Assembly: GCF_018860855.1 (NCBI RefSeq) | Contig: NZ_JAHKQE010000019.1 | Location: 62,001 to 126,000 of the forward strand | Source of the DNA: Amphritea atlantica | GTDB lineage: Bacteria > Pseudomonadota > Gammaproteobacteria > Pseudomonadales > Balneatricaceae | Length of the DNA stretch: 64,000 nucleotides | Direction of reading: 5' to 3' | Shown here: positions 53,044 to 62,049 of the stretch, piece after piece | Layout: each line of letters starts with the position of its first letter | How positions within the stretch are numbered: the stretch's first letter is position 1 | Position numbers and translations under genes: made by a program | Notes under the pieces: model-generated | Told to the model about the DNA's origin: nothing | Databases searched by the model: none | The model's input: the letters and a program-made list of their open reading frames with translations, nothing else

Positions 53044-54549
53044 CTAAGGGGCTACGTAAAGCTCCTGTAAACGTCTGAACTTACGAATCCAATGACTCTT
53101 ACGCGCTGATGCGGGTATCTCTGCTAGAGCCGCACGCGCCTCAGGGATGCTTTCATAATCTCCATACACCAGTACGTAATAGAGTCCTGCTTCACGCTGT
53201 GTACGGAAATAACGTACCGTGTCCGGCAGTTTATGTTTGGCAATATACTTAAGCACACCTCGCTCATCAGTACCGTATAACAACTGAATGGTGAAATTAG
53301 GTGGCAATTTATCCATCACCCAACCATCAGCCAATGCATATTGATTATCAGGTTGCCACGGTGTGGCCTGAGTCTCTGCCGTTGCAACGTTAGCGACGGG
53401 TTGTGATGACTCTTGCTCTAACGCCGCGGTGGTTGTAGTCGAAGCGCTTGCAGCTGGCGGTTCAACAGGGGTTTCAACGGGTAATGCAATGGGTAATGGT
53501 TTATCGGATAACACGGGTGGAGCATCTTTTATATCTGTTTCAGATGGCTCATCTTCAACCGAGAGTGTCGCTAACAACAGTTGCTGCTCACCTGAACCAT
53601 TATCTGGAATTGACTCACGTATCTGCCGTGCCAGCTGCTGTTTTTCAGCTTGTAACTCGACGACCTTTTTCTGTTCGGTTTCTAAGCGAATAAGATTTAA
53701 TAATGATGCCGCTTCGGTATTCCCAGCATCTAGCGCCTGTTGCGCCAATGCGGCTGCTTTCTCATGATCCGCATCAACTCCCTGACCGGCGTAATATACC
53801 AGTGCCAAGTTTTGAAGCGCCAATCCGTTGCCCTGATCAGCCGACTGTTGATACCAGCTCAAACTCTCATCGGGGTCAACTTCTGCCAAAATAACCCCCA
53901 TGGCAACCTGAGCATTAGAATTACCGGCTTCGGCAGCCTTACGAATCCAATGTTGAGCCGAAGCTCGGTTAGCCTTAACGCCACGCCCTTCTAACAGCAT
54001 GGTGCCGACTTTTAGCTGTGCCCCCATAACGCCTTGCTGAGCCGCTTTGAGATACCACTGATAGGCGCGTTGTTGATCCTTCTCACCCGCCGCGCCAGAT
54101 TCAAACATGGAACCGAGTAACTTTTGCGCTTTAGCATGCTGTGCCAATGCCGCTTGCTGATACCAGTGACGCGCCTGACTATTACTCTGACTGACGCCCT
54201 GGCCTAACTGATAAGCAAGTCCTAAGCGATATGCTGATTCTGGATGTCCTTTTTCTGCCGCCACTTGATCCCAGAATATGCCCCGCTGATCATCACGTTC
54301 CGTACCCAGTGCTTGGTAGTACATCGTCGCTAATAGAAATGCACCTTTGGCATCACCAAGTTCAGCAAGCTCCTGGCACTGATCACGGGCTTCTTGGTAT
54401 TTAGTGGCGGTAAATAGCCGATAACAGTCATCCTGCTTCGAATCATTGGCGGCAGCAATTGACGACAACAGCAGCGCGGAACTCACGCCAATAATAGTGG
54501 GTAAACGAAAAAACAACTGTGATCGTGTTACATTCAGTTTTATTAACAT
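53044..54549 (-). CDS. Exported Sel1-repeat protein with SPOR-like domain (copy C)
   Basis: This 501-residue protein has a signal peptide (about 15-34, SSALLLSSIAAA). Six or seven Sel1 repeats follow (about 60-275), for example SAYRLGLAYQLGQGVSQSNSQARHW. A Gln/Glu-rich coiled segment (about 285-315) and a Pro/Thr/Ala-rich linker with SETDIKDAPP and VETPVEPPAA come next. A C-terminal SPOR-like domain ends it (about 415-498: NFTIQLLYGTDERGVLKYI). It is the first gene of the three-paralogue minus-strand run and is preceded by a GCTTAATTCC inverted repeat. Its partners and wall function are inferred from domains only. Confidence 0.85.
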   Translation of the reverse strand: MLIKLNVTRSQLFFRLPTIIGVSSALLLSSIAAANDSKQDDCYRLFTATKYQEARDQCQELAELGDAKGAFLLATMYYQALGTERDDQRGIFWDQVAAEKGHPESAYRLGLAYQLGQGVSQSNSQARHWYQQAALAQHAKAQKLLGSMFESGAAGEKDQQRAYQWYLKAAQQGVMGAQLKVGTMLLEGRGVKANRASAQHWIRKAAEAGNSNAQVAMGVILAEVDPDESLSWYQQSADQGNGLALQNLALVYYAGQGVDADHEKAAALAQQALDAGNTEAASLLNLIRLETEQKKVVELQAEKQQLARQIRESIPDNGSGEQQLLLATLSVEDEPSETDIKDAPPVLSDKPLPIALPVETPVEPPAASASTTTTAALEQESSQPVANVATAETQATPWQPDNQYALADGWVMDKLPPNFTIQLLYGTDERGVLKYIAKHKLPDTVRYFRTQREAGLYYVLVYGDYESIPEARAALAEIPASARKSHWIRKFRRLQELYVAP

Positions 54550-54605
54550 AGTCCCTACCGCGAGTTAGAAGCGTCTTATTGAGACCGCTTCATAACATTT
54601 ATTCA

Positions 54606-54630
54606 GCTTAATTCCCCCCCGGAATTAAGC
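54606..54630. repeat. Inverted repeat GCTTAATTCC with C5 loop
   Basis: GCTTAATTCC (54606-54615), five C residues, and GGAATTAAGC (54621-54630) form a perfect hairpin 57 bp upstream of the copy C start. Flanking TCAGCT and AGCTGA offer an alternative outer pairing. It could be an operator or a leader hairpin. Confidence 0.6.
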
Positions 54631-54834
54631 GAAAGCTGACGACTATAGCAATTCACAGTCGACCGCTAAAAATCAATCCATTCTTGATTCTACTGACAAT
54701 AGCATTAGAACAGCCGTAAACAAAAGCCATACCCAGTATGCAAGCCTATAGGAATCAGCTATCAAGAGGCTAATTTAACAAATTGTCGCCCGTGGAATAA
54801 GTAACTGTTCCCATTATTTAGCGCAAAAAACGAG

Positions 54835-54862
54835 AAAACCGGCCATTAGGCCGGTTTTTTTT
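54835..54862. terminator. Terminator after the TRAP permease
   Basis: AAAACCGGCC (54835-54844) and GGCCGGTTTT (54849-54858) form a ten-pair stem with loop ATTA. Eight Ts follow on the plus strand. On the minus strand, the direction of the operon, TTTT at the end of the stem is followed by CTCGTTTTTT. Confidence 0.8.
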
Positions 54863-54877
54863 ATAACAACCACCGTA

Positions 54878-57028
54878 TTAACCAGCGGTTACAGCAACGC
54901 CATCTTCCTCTTTACGGTTATAACGGCTGTAGATAAACAGCGCGAGGAAGACCAACAGGCCCACCGTGCTAATCATCCATTCACCATGAGGCCAAAGCAT
55001 TAGCATACCGGCCACACCAGAGACTAACCGAAGCAGTAGGTTAAGCGGGCTTTCGAGATAGCCTTCCATAAAGCCAACCAAGGCGTATATACCGAACACA
55101 GAGAAGAAGAAAATACTCATCACTTCTGCCGTGGTGCCACCGATAAAGTTAGTGTAAGCAAACAGTAACGGTACGATATACAACCCCTTGGCTATCTTCC
55201 AAGCGGTAAAGCCGGTTGCCATCGGCGGCGTTTTAGCGATCGCCGCAGCGGCAAAGGCGGTTAGACAAACAGGAGGTGTCACGTTGGAGTCCTGGGATAA
55301 CCAGAAGATGATCATATGGGCTGCCAACAAGATCATGGCCAAACGGGCGGGATCAATCGCCTGTTCTAGCAGCTGACCTTTGAAATCACCGGGAACCATC
55401 GCCAACAGCTGCTGAGCATCAATCTTACTCATCGGCTCTGCCAGTAACGCCGCTTTATCCATATCGACCAACATGAAGATCGTCCGAGCAACCTCAGGCA
55501 AGGTGCCATCAACCATCATCTCAATCAGTTGCATTTCAGCGATCAGATTATAGAGTGCAGGAGCCGACAGCGTCGCCAAAACGATATACGCAGCCGTTAC
55601 CGGCAAGCCCATACCCAGCACCAATGACGCCAGCGCCACCAACAAGATAGTGATTAACAAACTGCCATTCGCCCAATCGGCTACCATCAGCGAGAAGGTA
55701 TTACCAATACCGGTCATGGCAACCACATTGACCACTAAGCCTACGGCAATCAACAGCATCGCGGTTGTCGCCATATTCTTGGATCCCTGCGCGAGGGCAT
55801 CGAAAATATCTTTAAGCCCCATCGGGTGCTTCGATAACCAAGAGGCGGCAACGACCGAAATAATGGAGATACCCGCAGCATAGGTTGGCGTAAAGCCATA
55901 GATCAGTAAGCTCACCAAGACCACTAGCGGTAATAGATAGTGCCAACCATCACGGAACACTTCGCCGATCGGCCGTGTATCAAGCTCAACCGCTTGAGCT
56001 TGGCTACGCATCGCTTCCACCCGGACAAAAAAGCCCACCGACAGGAAGTACAACAGCGCAGGCAGCGCAGCAACAGAGATGACATCCACATAAGGGATCT
56101 GTGTATAAGAGGCCATAATAAAGGCCCCTGCACCCATCACGGGAGGCATCAACTGACCACCGGTAGATGCGGCGGCTTCAACACCGGCGGCAAAACGCGC
56201 GGGGAAACCGGCTTTCTGCATCAGTGGAATAGTAATAACACCGGTGGATACGGTATTGGCAACCGATGAACCTGAAACAGAGCCCATCAAGCCAGAACCG
56301 AGTACGGCGACAAAACCTGGGCCGCCCACCATCCGTCCCGCAGCACAGCGAGACAGTTCAATAATAAAGTCGCCGGCACCGGATTTCACCAAGAAAGCGC
56401 CAAACAAGATAAACATAAACACATAGGTCCAGGAAATTCGCGCGATCTGGCCGAACATCCCTTCCGAAGAGAAGTAACTACGATATAGCAGGGTTTCCAA
56501 GCTCAGGCCGGGAAAACCAAAAATCCCATCGATGTACTGTCCCCACCAAAACACGTAGGTCAGTGCAAACAAGATCATACAAGGGATAAACCAACCGGTG
56601 GTACGGCGCGCCATTTCCAGTGCAATAAAGATGGCACATAGCGAGAACACCCAGTCGAGGTCGTCAAACTTAACGCCACGGGCGTACAGTGCATCCTCAA
56701 AACCGATCAAATAGAGGGTACAGAGAATCGCGGCGCAGCCTAATAAGATATCCAGTATCAGTGCTACCCGACGGCCCGCCACAGTATTACTGCGCATCGC
56801 TGGCACCATCAAGGCACAAAGCATTGCAAAGCCGCCAAAATGGATAGCAGACACCCATAGTTCAGAAACGGTACTGAGGGTATTAAAATAGATATGTGCC
56901 AGTGCAAATACTACACCGGCCCAGTAAATAAAACGGCCTGTCAGTGAATGTTCCGGACGCTGAACCAGCTCCAGACTCTTCAGCTTTGCAGCCGTTTCCT
57001 GATCAGTATGGGTATCAATAGAACTCAT
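54878..57028 (-). CDS. TRAP transporter fused membrane subunit (TAXI type, DctQ-DctM fusion)
   Basis: This 716-residue inner-membrane protein joins the small four-helix and the large twelve-helix TRAP subunits in one chain, as in TAXI-TRAP systems. It contains GSVSGSSVANTVSTGVITIPLM, EAAASTGGQLMPPVMGAGAF, GLPVTAAYIVLATLSAPAL and DSNVTPPVCLTAFAAAAIA, all family signatures. It moves the ligand delivered by the periplasmic binding protein encoded just upstream, using a sodium or proton gradient. Two hairpins in the 88-bp gap may reduce its level relative to the binding protein. The substrate of the system is unknown; glutamate or 2-oxoglutarate-like acids are known for some TAXI systems. Confidence 0.93.
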   Translation of the reverse strand: MSSIDTHTDQETAAKLKSLELVQRPEHSLTGRFIYWAGVVFALAHIYFNTLSTVSELWVSAIHFGGFAMLCALMVPAMRSNTVAGRRVALILDILLGCAAILCTLYLIGFEDALYARGVKFDDLDWVFSLCAIFIALEMARRTTGWFIPCMILFALTYVFWWGQYIDGIFGFPGLSLETLLYRSYFSSEGMFGQIARISWTYVFMFILFGAFLVKSGAGDFIIELSRCAAGRMVGGPGFVAVLGSGLMGSVSGSSVANTVSTGVITIPLMQKAGFPARFAAGVEAAASTGGQLMPPVMGAGAFIMASYTQIPYVDVISVAALPALLYFLSVGFFVRVEAMRSQAQAVELDTRPIGEVFRDGWHYLLPLVVLVSLLIYGFTPTYAAGISIISVVAASWLSKHPMGLKDIFDALAQGSKNMATTAMLLIAVGLVVNVVAMTGIGNTFSLMVADWANGSLLITILLVALASLVLGMGLPVTAAYIVLATLSAPALYNLIAEMQLIEMMVDGTLPEVARTIFMLVDMDKAALLAEPMSKIDAQQLLAMVPGDFKGQLLEQAIDPARLAMILLAAHMIIFWLSQDSNVTPPVCLTAFAAAAIAKTPPMATGFTAWKIAKGLYIVPLLFAYTNFIGGTTAEVMSIFFFSVFGIYALVGFMEGYLESPLNLLLRLVSGVAGMLMLWPHGEWMISTVGLLVFLALFIYSRYNRKEEDGVAVTAG

Positions 57029-57063
57029 AACGGTATCCCGTTGACGGTGAACATAAAACGCAA

Positions 57064-57110
57064 GCCGGGGCCATAATCGACCCCGGCAGGTTCGCTGAAT
57101 GATTCAGCGA
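57064..57110 (-). promoter_or_regulatory. Two hairpins between TRAP binding-protein and permease genes
   Basis: GCCGGGG/CCCCGGC (57064-57070 and 57081-57087) and TCGCTGAAT/ATTCAGCGA (57092-57100 and 57102-57110) are strong stems without a T tract. They probably protect the upstream binding-protein mRNA or limit read-through, giving excess binding protein. Confidence 0.7.
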
Positions 57111-57116
57111 CGCTGA

Positions 57117-58145
57117 TTACTCAGCGATAAGGTGTGCAGGGATAGTCAACCCTACTTCTTTGTAGTAACGCGCAGCACCTGGGTGCAGTGGTATAGGCAA
57201 ACCGGCAATCGCTTTTTCTAGCGACATCGCTTTAGTTGCCTTGTGAATACCATTCAGGAACGACAGGTTCTCATAGATCGATTTAGTCAGCAGATAAACA
57301 TCTTCTTCTGACAGATCATCACGTACTGCCAAGAAGTTAGGCTGTGCCATGGTGTTAATATCTTTAACCTGACCTGGGTATGTGTTCGCAGGGATCACAT
57401 AACGAGTCCACAACTGGTAGTTACCGTTAGCTCTTTTGATCTGCTCATCGGTAAAGTCCAATACGGTCATATCACTACCCAGCGCAGCATACGCACGGGT
57501 AATCGCAGAGGTAGGTACGCCCGATGGAATGTTCATACCCACGATGGTACCGTTTTGCAGAGCATCGGCACTTGGGCCATAACCCATGTAAGCCATATCT
57601 AGGCTATCAGTTTTAACGCCTAAGCCACCCAGAATCTGTAGACCGGAGCCTTCTGTTCCTGAGTTTTTCTTACCGATAGAGAATTTCTTGCCATCAAGGC
57701 CCGCTATATCATCAATGGTTCCGGTTTTCGCTAGATCAGTTTTAACTGCAAACTGTTCAACGTTCTGCCACAACATTGAAACTGAACGGATGTTTTTCTT
57801 AGGGCCGCTTTGTGCAAATGCGCCTTCACCATTCCAAGCCCAAGCGCCGTATAGACCTTGAAGGATGGCAAACTGAGCTTCATTTTCGCTCAGCAACTTA
57901 ATGTTTTCACCAGAACCTGCAGAGTTAATCGCTGACAGCGACACTTTATGTTTAGGTTCGAGTTTTACTTTAGTCAGGGTCGCCAGCGCCACACCGACAG
58001 GATAGTAGGTTCCACCGGTAGAAGCGGTTGCCAGAATATAAGAGCGATTATCTGCTGCTTGTACCATCGTAGCACCGCCCAGCGCGGCACTTAATGTCAT
58101 AGCAAGGCCAATACCTTTAATCAGAGTTCGTTTACTGCTTTGCAT
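57117..58145 (-). CDS. TAXI-family TRAP transporter solute-binding protein
   Basis: The periplasmic binding protein captures the ligand for the TRAP permease. With the ATG at 58143-58145 it has 342 residues and begins with a clear signal peptide (QSSKRTLIKGIGLAMTLSAALGG...MVQA). AAGGAAT seven bases upstream supports this start; a longer frame to 58253 would run through the promoter. The mature protein starts near AADNRSYILATASTGGTYYPVG, the TAXI hallmark, with FAILQGLYGAWAW and GKKFSIGKKNSGTEGSGLQIL later. A sigma-54 promoter and three upstream palindromes control it, so expression probably depends on the neighbouring two-component system. Confidence 0.93.
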   Translation of the reverse strand: MQSSKRTLIKGIGLAMTLSAALGGATMVQAADNRSYILATASTGGTYYPVGVALATLTKVKLEPKHKVSLSAINSAGSGENIKLLSENEAQFAILQGLYGAWAWNGEGAFAQSGPKKNIRSVSMLWQNVEQFAVKTDLAKTGTIDDIAGLDGKKFSIGKKNSGTEGSGLQILGGLGVKTDSLDMAYMGYGPSADALQNGTIVGMNIPSGVPTSAITRAYAALGSDMTVLDFTDEQIKRANGNYQLWTRYVIPANTYPGQVKDINTMAQPNFLAVRDDLSEEDVYLLTKSIYENLSFLNGIHKATKAMSLEKAIAGLPIPLHPGAARYYKEVGLTIPAHLIAE

Positions 58146-58200
58146 GTTGGATTCCTTCACTCGGGATTTAAAATTTATTGTTAGTGTTTTAACTTTATAA

Positions 58201-58217
58201 GCAATGCTAATGCCAAC
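58201..58217 (-). promoter_or_regulatory. Sigma-54 promoter of the TRAP operon
   Basis: On the minus strand TTGGCATTAGCATTGCT has the invariant GG and GC exactly ten bases apart, with TGGCA at -24 and TTGCT at -12. The inferred transcription start near 58189 gives a leader of about 45 nt. Confidence 0.7.
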
Positions 58218-58288
58218 TTCCAATAAAAAATATAACCTATTGATAACTAACAATTATCCATCAATAGGCAATTTCACAAAGAAGCTCA

Positions 58289-58308
58289 ATAAGCAAAATA
58301 TTGCCTAT
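58289..58308. promoter_or_regulatory. Activator site 1 (ATAAGCAA-AATA-TTGCCTAT)
   Basis: A 20-bp palindrome with one mismatch in the right arm, centred about 110 bp upstream of the inferred TRAP transcription start. This is a typical distance for a sigma-54 enhancer. Confidence 0.65.
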
Positions 58309-58322
58309 AGCGACGATCAAGC

Positions 58323-58342
58323 ATAAGCAATATCTTGCTTAT
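58323..58342. promoter_or_regulatory. Activator site 2 (ATAAGCAA-TATC-TTGCTTAT)
   Basis: A perfect-armed palindrome, centred 34 bp from site 1. This is about three helical turns, so both sites face nearly the same side of the helix, as for paired DctD or NtrC dimers. Confidence 0.68.
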
Positions 58343-58436
58343 AACCCGGTACATTGAGCGCCTGAGCGACAAAATCCGCGACTTAATTCGTGCTTCACCC
58401 TAAAGTTAAGCACAGATTTGTAGCAATGGAGGGTCA

Positions 58437-58456
58437 ATAAGCAATTTTTTGCTTAT
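58437..58456. promoter_or_regulatory. Activator site 3 (ATAAGCAA-TTTT-TTGCTTAT)
   Basis: A third perfect-armed copy, extended by TCA/TGA to 11-base arms (58434-58459). It is 114 bp from site 2 and close to the end of the regulator gene. It may be a remote enhancer or a separate site. Confidence 0.65.
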
Positions 58457-58494
58457 TGAAGGTGAATAGGTATAACAGAGCCGTCACACCGTTC

Positions 58495-59871
58495 TTATTC
58501 TTTACTATCATCGATAAACTGAGCGCGGTCGATTTGATACTTAACCATCTTTTGATTCAGTGTTCGCCGAGGTAGATCAAGCACCTCCATTACCGCCTTA
58601 ATATTACCGTTATGTTGCCGTAACGCATCACAGATCACTTTATACTCAAAATTAGCCACCTGAGCCGCCAACGGTAACCCACTTTCCATCCGCTCAATGC
58701 CCATCGGTTCGATCGCCGCTTCAGGGTAGATCAGGTCCGCCACGGGTAGGGTGTCATCGATCGCATAACGCACGGCGATATTTTTCAGTTCCCTGACATT
58801 ACCCGGCCAAGGGTGTTGCTGCAGATTGGTCAGATCTTGCCGAGTAATTGCCCGTAATTCACGGCCATGTTGGGTTGCCGCCTGGCGAGCATAGTATTCA
58901 AATAGCAGTGGTATATCTTCGGTGCGCTCACGCAGCGGCGAAAGATAAAGGCAAGAGACATTCAGACGATAATACAGATCCTGACGGAAATTCTCTTCCA
59001 CTGAAAGGTCGGCTTTAGATGCGGCGATAATCCGTAGATCCACCGGCACTTGCTTATTTGACCCTAGCGGTTCAATCATCCCCTCTTGGATACTGCGCAG
59101 GATTTTCACCTGTAAGTTGGCCGGCATGCTCTCGATCTCATCCAACAGCAGCGTACCACCATCCGCGTGTTGAAACTTACCGGTCCGTTTTTTCGCGGCG
59201 CCAGTAAAGGCCCCCGCTTCATGGCCAAACAGTTCGGTCTCGATCAAATTTTCAGGGATAGCACCACAGTTGATCGGCACAAAGTTGCGCTCACTGCGCA
59301 GGCTAAATTCATGCAGACACTGGGCCACCAGCTCTTTACCACTACCGGTTTCGCCATAGATAATGACATTGGTATTAAGCGCCGCATATTTAAGAATATC
59401 CCGTCGTAGCTTCTGAATAGAGGGTGATATACCGATAATCTTACCGTCGATGCCGCTCCGAGATGCTAAGTCTTGCTGTAAACGCAGATTTTCCAGCACC
59501 AGCAAACGTTTTTCGCAGGCTCGGTTGATCGTTTCAACCAGCCGCTCAGGCACAAAAGGTTTTTCGATAAAGTCATAGGCGCCATCACGCATCGCGCCGA
59601 TCGCCATATCCACATCACCATGGCCGGTGATCAAAATGACCGGCAATTCAGGAATGATAGAACGGGCCTGCTGCATAAATTCCAGACCATCCATCTCCGG
59701 CATTTTGACATCACTGACCACCACCCCAGGAAAATGCTCATCCAGATGGGTTAACGCTTCGGTGGCCCGATCACAGGCAATCACGTCGAAGCCCGCCATT
59801 TGCAACCATTGAGATGTTGATTGGCGGATCAGTGGATCATCATCCACCAGCAAAACCTGACCTCTCTTCAT
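58495..59871 (-). CDS. Sigma-54-dependent response regulator (DctD-like)
   Basis: This NtrC-class activator has a receiver domain with the phosphoacceptor Asp54 in VVSDVKMPEMDG. The AAA+ domain has Walker A GETGSGKE, the sigma-54-contacting loop GAFTGA (about residue 220) and GGTLLLDEIE. A Fis-type helix-turn-helix ends it (NGNIKAVMEVLDLPRRTLNQKM). I use the ATG at 59871 (458 residues), since GAGGAG within the end of the kinase gene lies five bases upstream; a GTG at 59877 is possible. It follows the kinase by 2 bp. It is the obvious candidate to bind the ATAAGCAA palindromes and activate the TRAP operon. Confidence 0.92.
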   Translation of the reverse strand: MKRGQVLLVDDDPLIRQSTSQWLQMAGFDVIACDRATEALTHLDEHFPGVVVSDVKMPEMDGLEFMQQARSIIPELPVILITGHGDVDMAIGAMRDGAYDFIEKPFVPERLVETINRACEKRLLVLENLRLQQDLASRSGIDGKIIGISPSIQKLRRDILKYAALNTNVIIYGETGSGKELVAQCLHEFSLRSERNFVPINCGAIPENLIETELFGHEAGAFTGAAKKRTGKFQHADGGTLLLDEIESMPANLQVKILRSIQEGMIEPLGSNKQVPVDLRIIAASKADLSVEENFRQDLYYRLNVSCLYLSPLRERTEDIPLLFEYYARQAATQHGRELRAITRQDLTNLQQHPWPGNVRELKNIAVRYAIDDTLPVADLIYPEAAIEPMGIERMESGLPLAAQVANFEYKVICDALRQHNGNIKAVMEVLDLPRRTLNQKMVKYQIDRAQFIDDSKE

Positions 59872-59873
59872 TT

Positions 59874-61943
59874 TCACTCCTCAGCCAAAATTAATGGCAG
59901 GGTCACCGTAAAACAGGTGTGCCCTGGCTCGCTACTGACCCGAATATCACCTTGCAGATCGCGGATAATCGAACGGATAATCGACAGCCCTAATCCCAAG
60001 CCCTCACCAATCGGCTTAGTGGTGAAAAATGGCTCAAACAGTTGTCGCTGATCTTGCTCATTAATACCCGCGCCATTATCCGCCACCTCAATACTGACCG
60101 TTTCGGCATCCTGACGTAAACGAATCGTCAACTGTGCTCCGCTGACATCAGCCAATGCATCACAGGCATTACTAATCAGGTTAACAAAAATCTGCTCTAG
60201 CCGAGCACTATCACCACTCACCTGCACCTGTAGATCGGTGCTGGAATAATCTAATTCAATACCTTCACGCTCCATCCGTCCACGAAACAGGTTAATCACC
60301 TGATCGAGAGCCAATACCGGATCAACCGGCGAGAGATGTTGTGGTTTCTGATAGGCAAAGGTTTTCAGCTGTCGTGTTAGCACCGTCATACGACTGATCA
60401 GATCGTTAATCAGCTGTAGATTACTATCTAGCTGTTCGGTTTCATGCCGCTCAATCAATTTACGACAGATCGCAATATAGGTTCTCAGTGCGGTGAGAGG
60501 CTGGTTGAGCTCATGCACCACCGCAGAGGACATACGCCCGAGCGCCACCATTTTTTCAGCCTGCACCAACTCATCCTGCGCTTCTCGAAGTGCCTGAGTC
60601 CGTTGTTGCACCTGATGCTCAAGTTCATCATTGGCCTTGCGTAAAGCCCGTTCGAGTCGTTTACGCTGGGTAATATCCATCACCGTCACCAAATAGTGTT
60701 CGGTTGATTCCCGCTTCATCTGTTTAATCGAGAACAACATCGGAAAACTATTACCATCCGAACGCTTACCCACGGTCTCCATCGCCGTCACCTGGGCAAA
60801 TCCCCGTGTGCCTAAACGACTTAACACCCGCTTCATCACCCCTTGAAAGACTTCCGGCTCTATCAATTCGCCAATATAGGTGCCGAGAATACGCGGCATC
60901 GAAACGCCAAATTGCTGCATCGCCATGGGATTAATAAACAGCACTAACCCCTGACTATTGAGCGTGATCATCCCCACATGAGCATTATTAATAATATCCC
61001 GCTGCCGTGCTTCACTTCGCTCCAAGGCTTGCTGTGTTTCCCGCCGGGAGATATGTTTGAGTTGCCGTTCACGCAGCAAAAACACCAGCAACGAGATAAC
61101 AATACAGAAAGCGATCGTGAACAGGCTCGCATTCCGTTGAATCCTTGTCACTTCACCCAGATCATTAAATACCGACACCTGCCAACCTAGGTCATCCAAG
61201 GTGACCGTTTGCAGAATGCCTCTATCCCCTGTCGCTAGTTCAACCAGAGTAATATCGGAACCATCGTAAAGCTGCGATGTTTGCCGTTTAACAAACACAT
61301 CACGCAACTGTTTTTGTGGCTGAAAAGGCTGACTCGCCATGAGGATATGCTCATTCTGACTAAACAGGTACTGACTGTTCTGCTCCAAACCCGCCTGTAG
61401 GAGCTCCAGATTGATCCGAATAGTAGCCACCCCTAATAACTTTCGCTGCACATAAACAGGGGCAGAAAGGTACACCGCGCCATCGTTTTCAGCCGAGGGC
61501 AGCACGACATGCAAACCCTGCAACCCTTCTAATGCCTGGAGAAAATACGCCTGTTGATCATGGCTAACCGAGTAGAAATCCTGTTGCGCTCGCCAGTGAC
61601 TAAACGCCTGAGGATGTCCATCCGCATCCAACACAAACAGCGCCGTGGTACCCGCCACTAAGTTGGTTTGTTCAAGATAACGGCTCACCCGCGCGGCTTG
61701 CTCAGCGGAAGGTTGCTGCAGCAGTTCTGCCACCTCTCGACTCTGTGACACGAGAAATGGCAGATATTGATACTCCGCCAACTCCGAACGGGTTTGACTG
61801 ATAATACTCAGTAACTGACTCTCGCCACTCTCCTGTAGATCATTCAAAGCCCAATTGCGGACAAACTGTGTCACCAGCGTGGTGCCAATCAAAGACAGCA
61901 ACAGCATCAGCAGGGCTAGTGGGAAAAAACGCGGAAACTGCAC
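59874..61943 (-). CDS. Membrane sensor histidine kinase (DctB-like)
   Basis: The 689-residue kinase has an N-terminal membrane helix (about 9-28), a periplasmic double-Cache-type sensor (about 35-270), and a second helix (about 275-295, FTIAFCIVISLLVFLL). A PAS domain (about 315-425), a coiled coil, a HisKA helix with His477 in SAVVHELNQPLTALRT and an HATPase domain (SNACDALADV, DNGAGI, GLGLGLSI) follow. The layout is that of DctB, which senses C4-dicarboxylates, but with an added PAS. The neighbouring TAXI-TRAP system suggests it senses that transporter's ligand. The regulator gene begins immediately after its stop. Confidence 0.91.
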   Translation of the reverse strand: MQFPRFFPLALLMLLLSLIGTTLVTQFVRNWALNDLQESGESQLLSIISQTRSELAEYQYLPFLVSQSREVAELLQQPSAEQAARVSRYLEQTNLVAGTTALFVLDADGHPQAFSHWRAQQDFYSVSHDQQAYFLQALEGLQGLHVVLPSAENDGAVYLSAPVYVQRKLLGVATIRINLELLQAGLEQNSQYLFSQNEHILMASQPFQPQKQLRDVFVKRQTSQLYDGSDITLVELATGDRGILQTVTLDDLGWQVSVFNDLGEVTRIQRNASLFTIAFCIVISLLVFLLRERQLKHISRRETQQALERSEARQRDIINNAHVGMITLNSQGLVLFINPMAMQQFGVSMPRILGTYIGELIEPEVFQGVMKRVLSRLGTRGFAQVTAMETVGKRSDGNSFPMLFSIKQMKRESTEHYLVTVMDITQRKRLERALRKANDELEHQVQQRTQALREAQDELVQAEKMVALGRMSSAVVHELNQPLTALRTYIAICRKLIERHETEQLDSNLQLINDLISRMTVLTRQLKTFAYQKPQHLSPVDPVLALDQVINLFRGRMEREGIELDYSSTDLQVQVSGDSARLEQIFVNLISNACDALADVSGAQLTIRLRQDAETVSIEVADNGAGINEQDQRQLFEPFFTTKPIGEGLGLGLSIIRSIIRDLQGDIRVSSEPGHTCFTVTLPLILAEE

Positions 61944-62049
61944 TTACTCTCTCCGATTATAGGCGTAGGCGGTCATGTCAAACGAAGCGAGTCGGCAACG
62001 GCGAGGCCAATTCGCCTCGGCGGACAAACTCACGGAGAATAAGCTCAGG

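Larger units (their letters stand above)
54550..54877. other. Region between the TRAP permease and the Sel1-SPOR genes
   Basis: These 328 bp contain the TRAP-operon terminator (54835-54862), then about 200 bp of unremarkable AT-rich DNA, and a ten-base inverted repeat with a C5 loop (54606-54630) close to the copy C start. No gene is apparent. Confidence 0.6.
58146..58494. other. Sigma-54 control region of the TRAP operon
   Basis: These 349 bp between the regulator stop and the binding-protein start contain the sigma-54 promoter (58201-58217) and three 20-bp palindromes at 58289, 58323 and 58437. A further half-site, ATAGGCAA, is at 58264-58271. No gene is present. Confidence 0.75.

Noticed and set aside
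58434-58459. Terminator of the DctBD-like operon
   Set aside because: The stem is A/T-rich and not followed by a T tract on the minus strand. It matches two other palindromes in the same region, so it is better read as a protein site.
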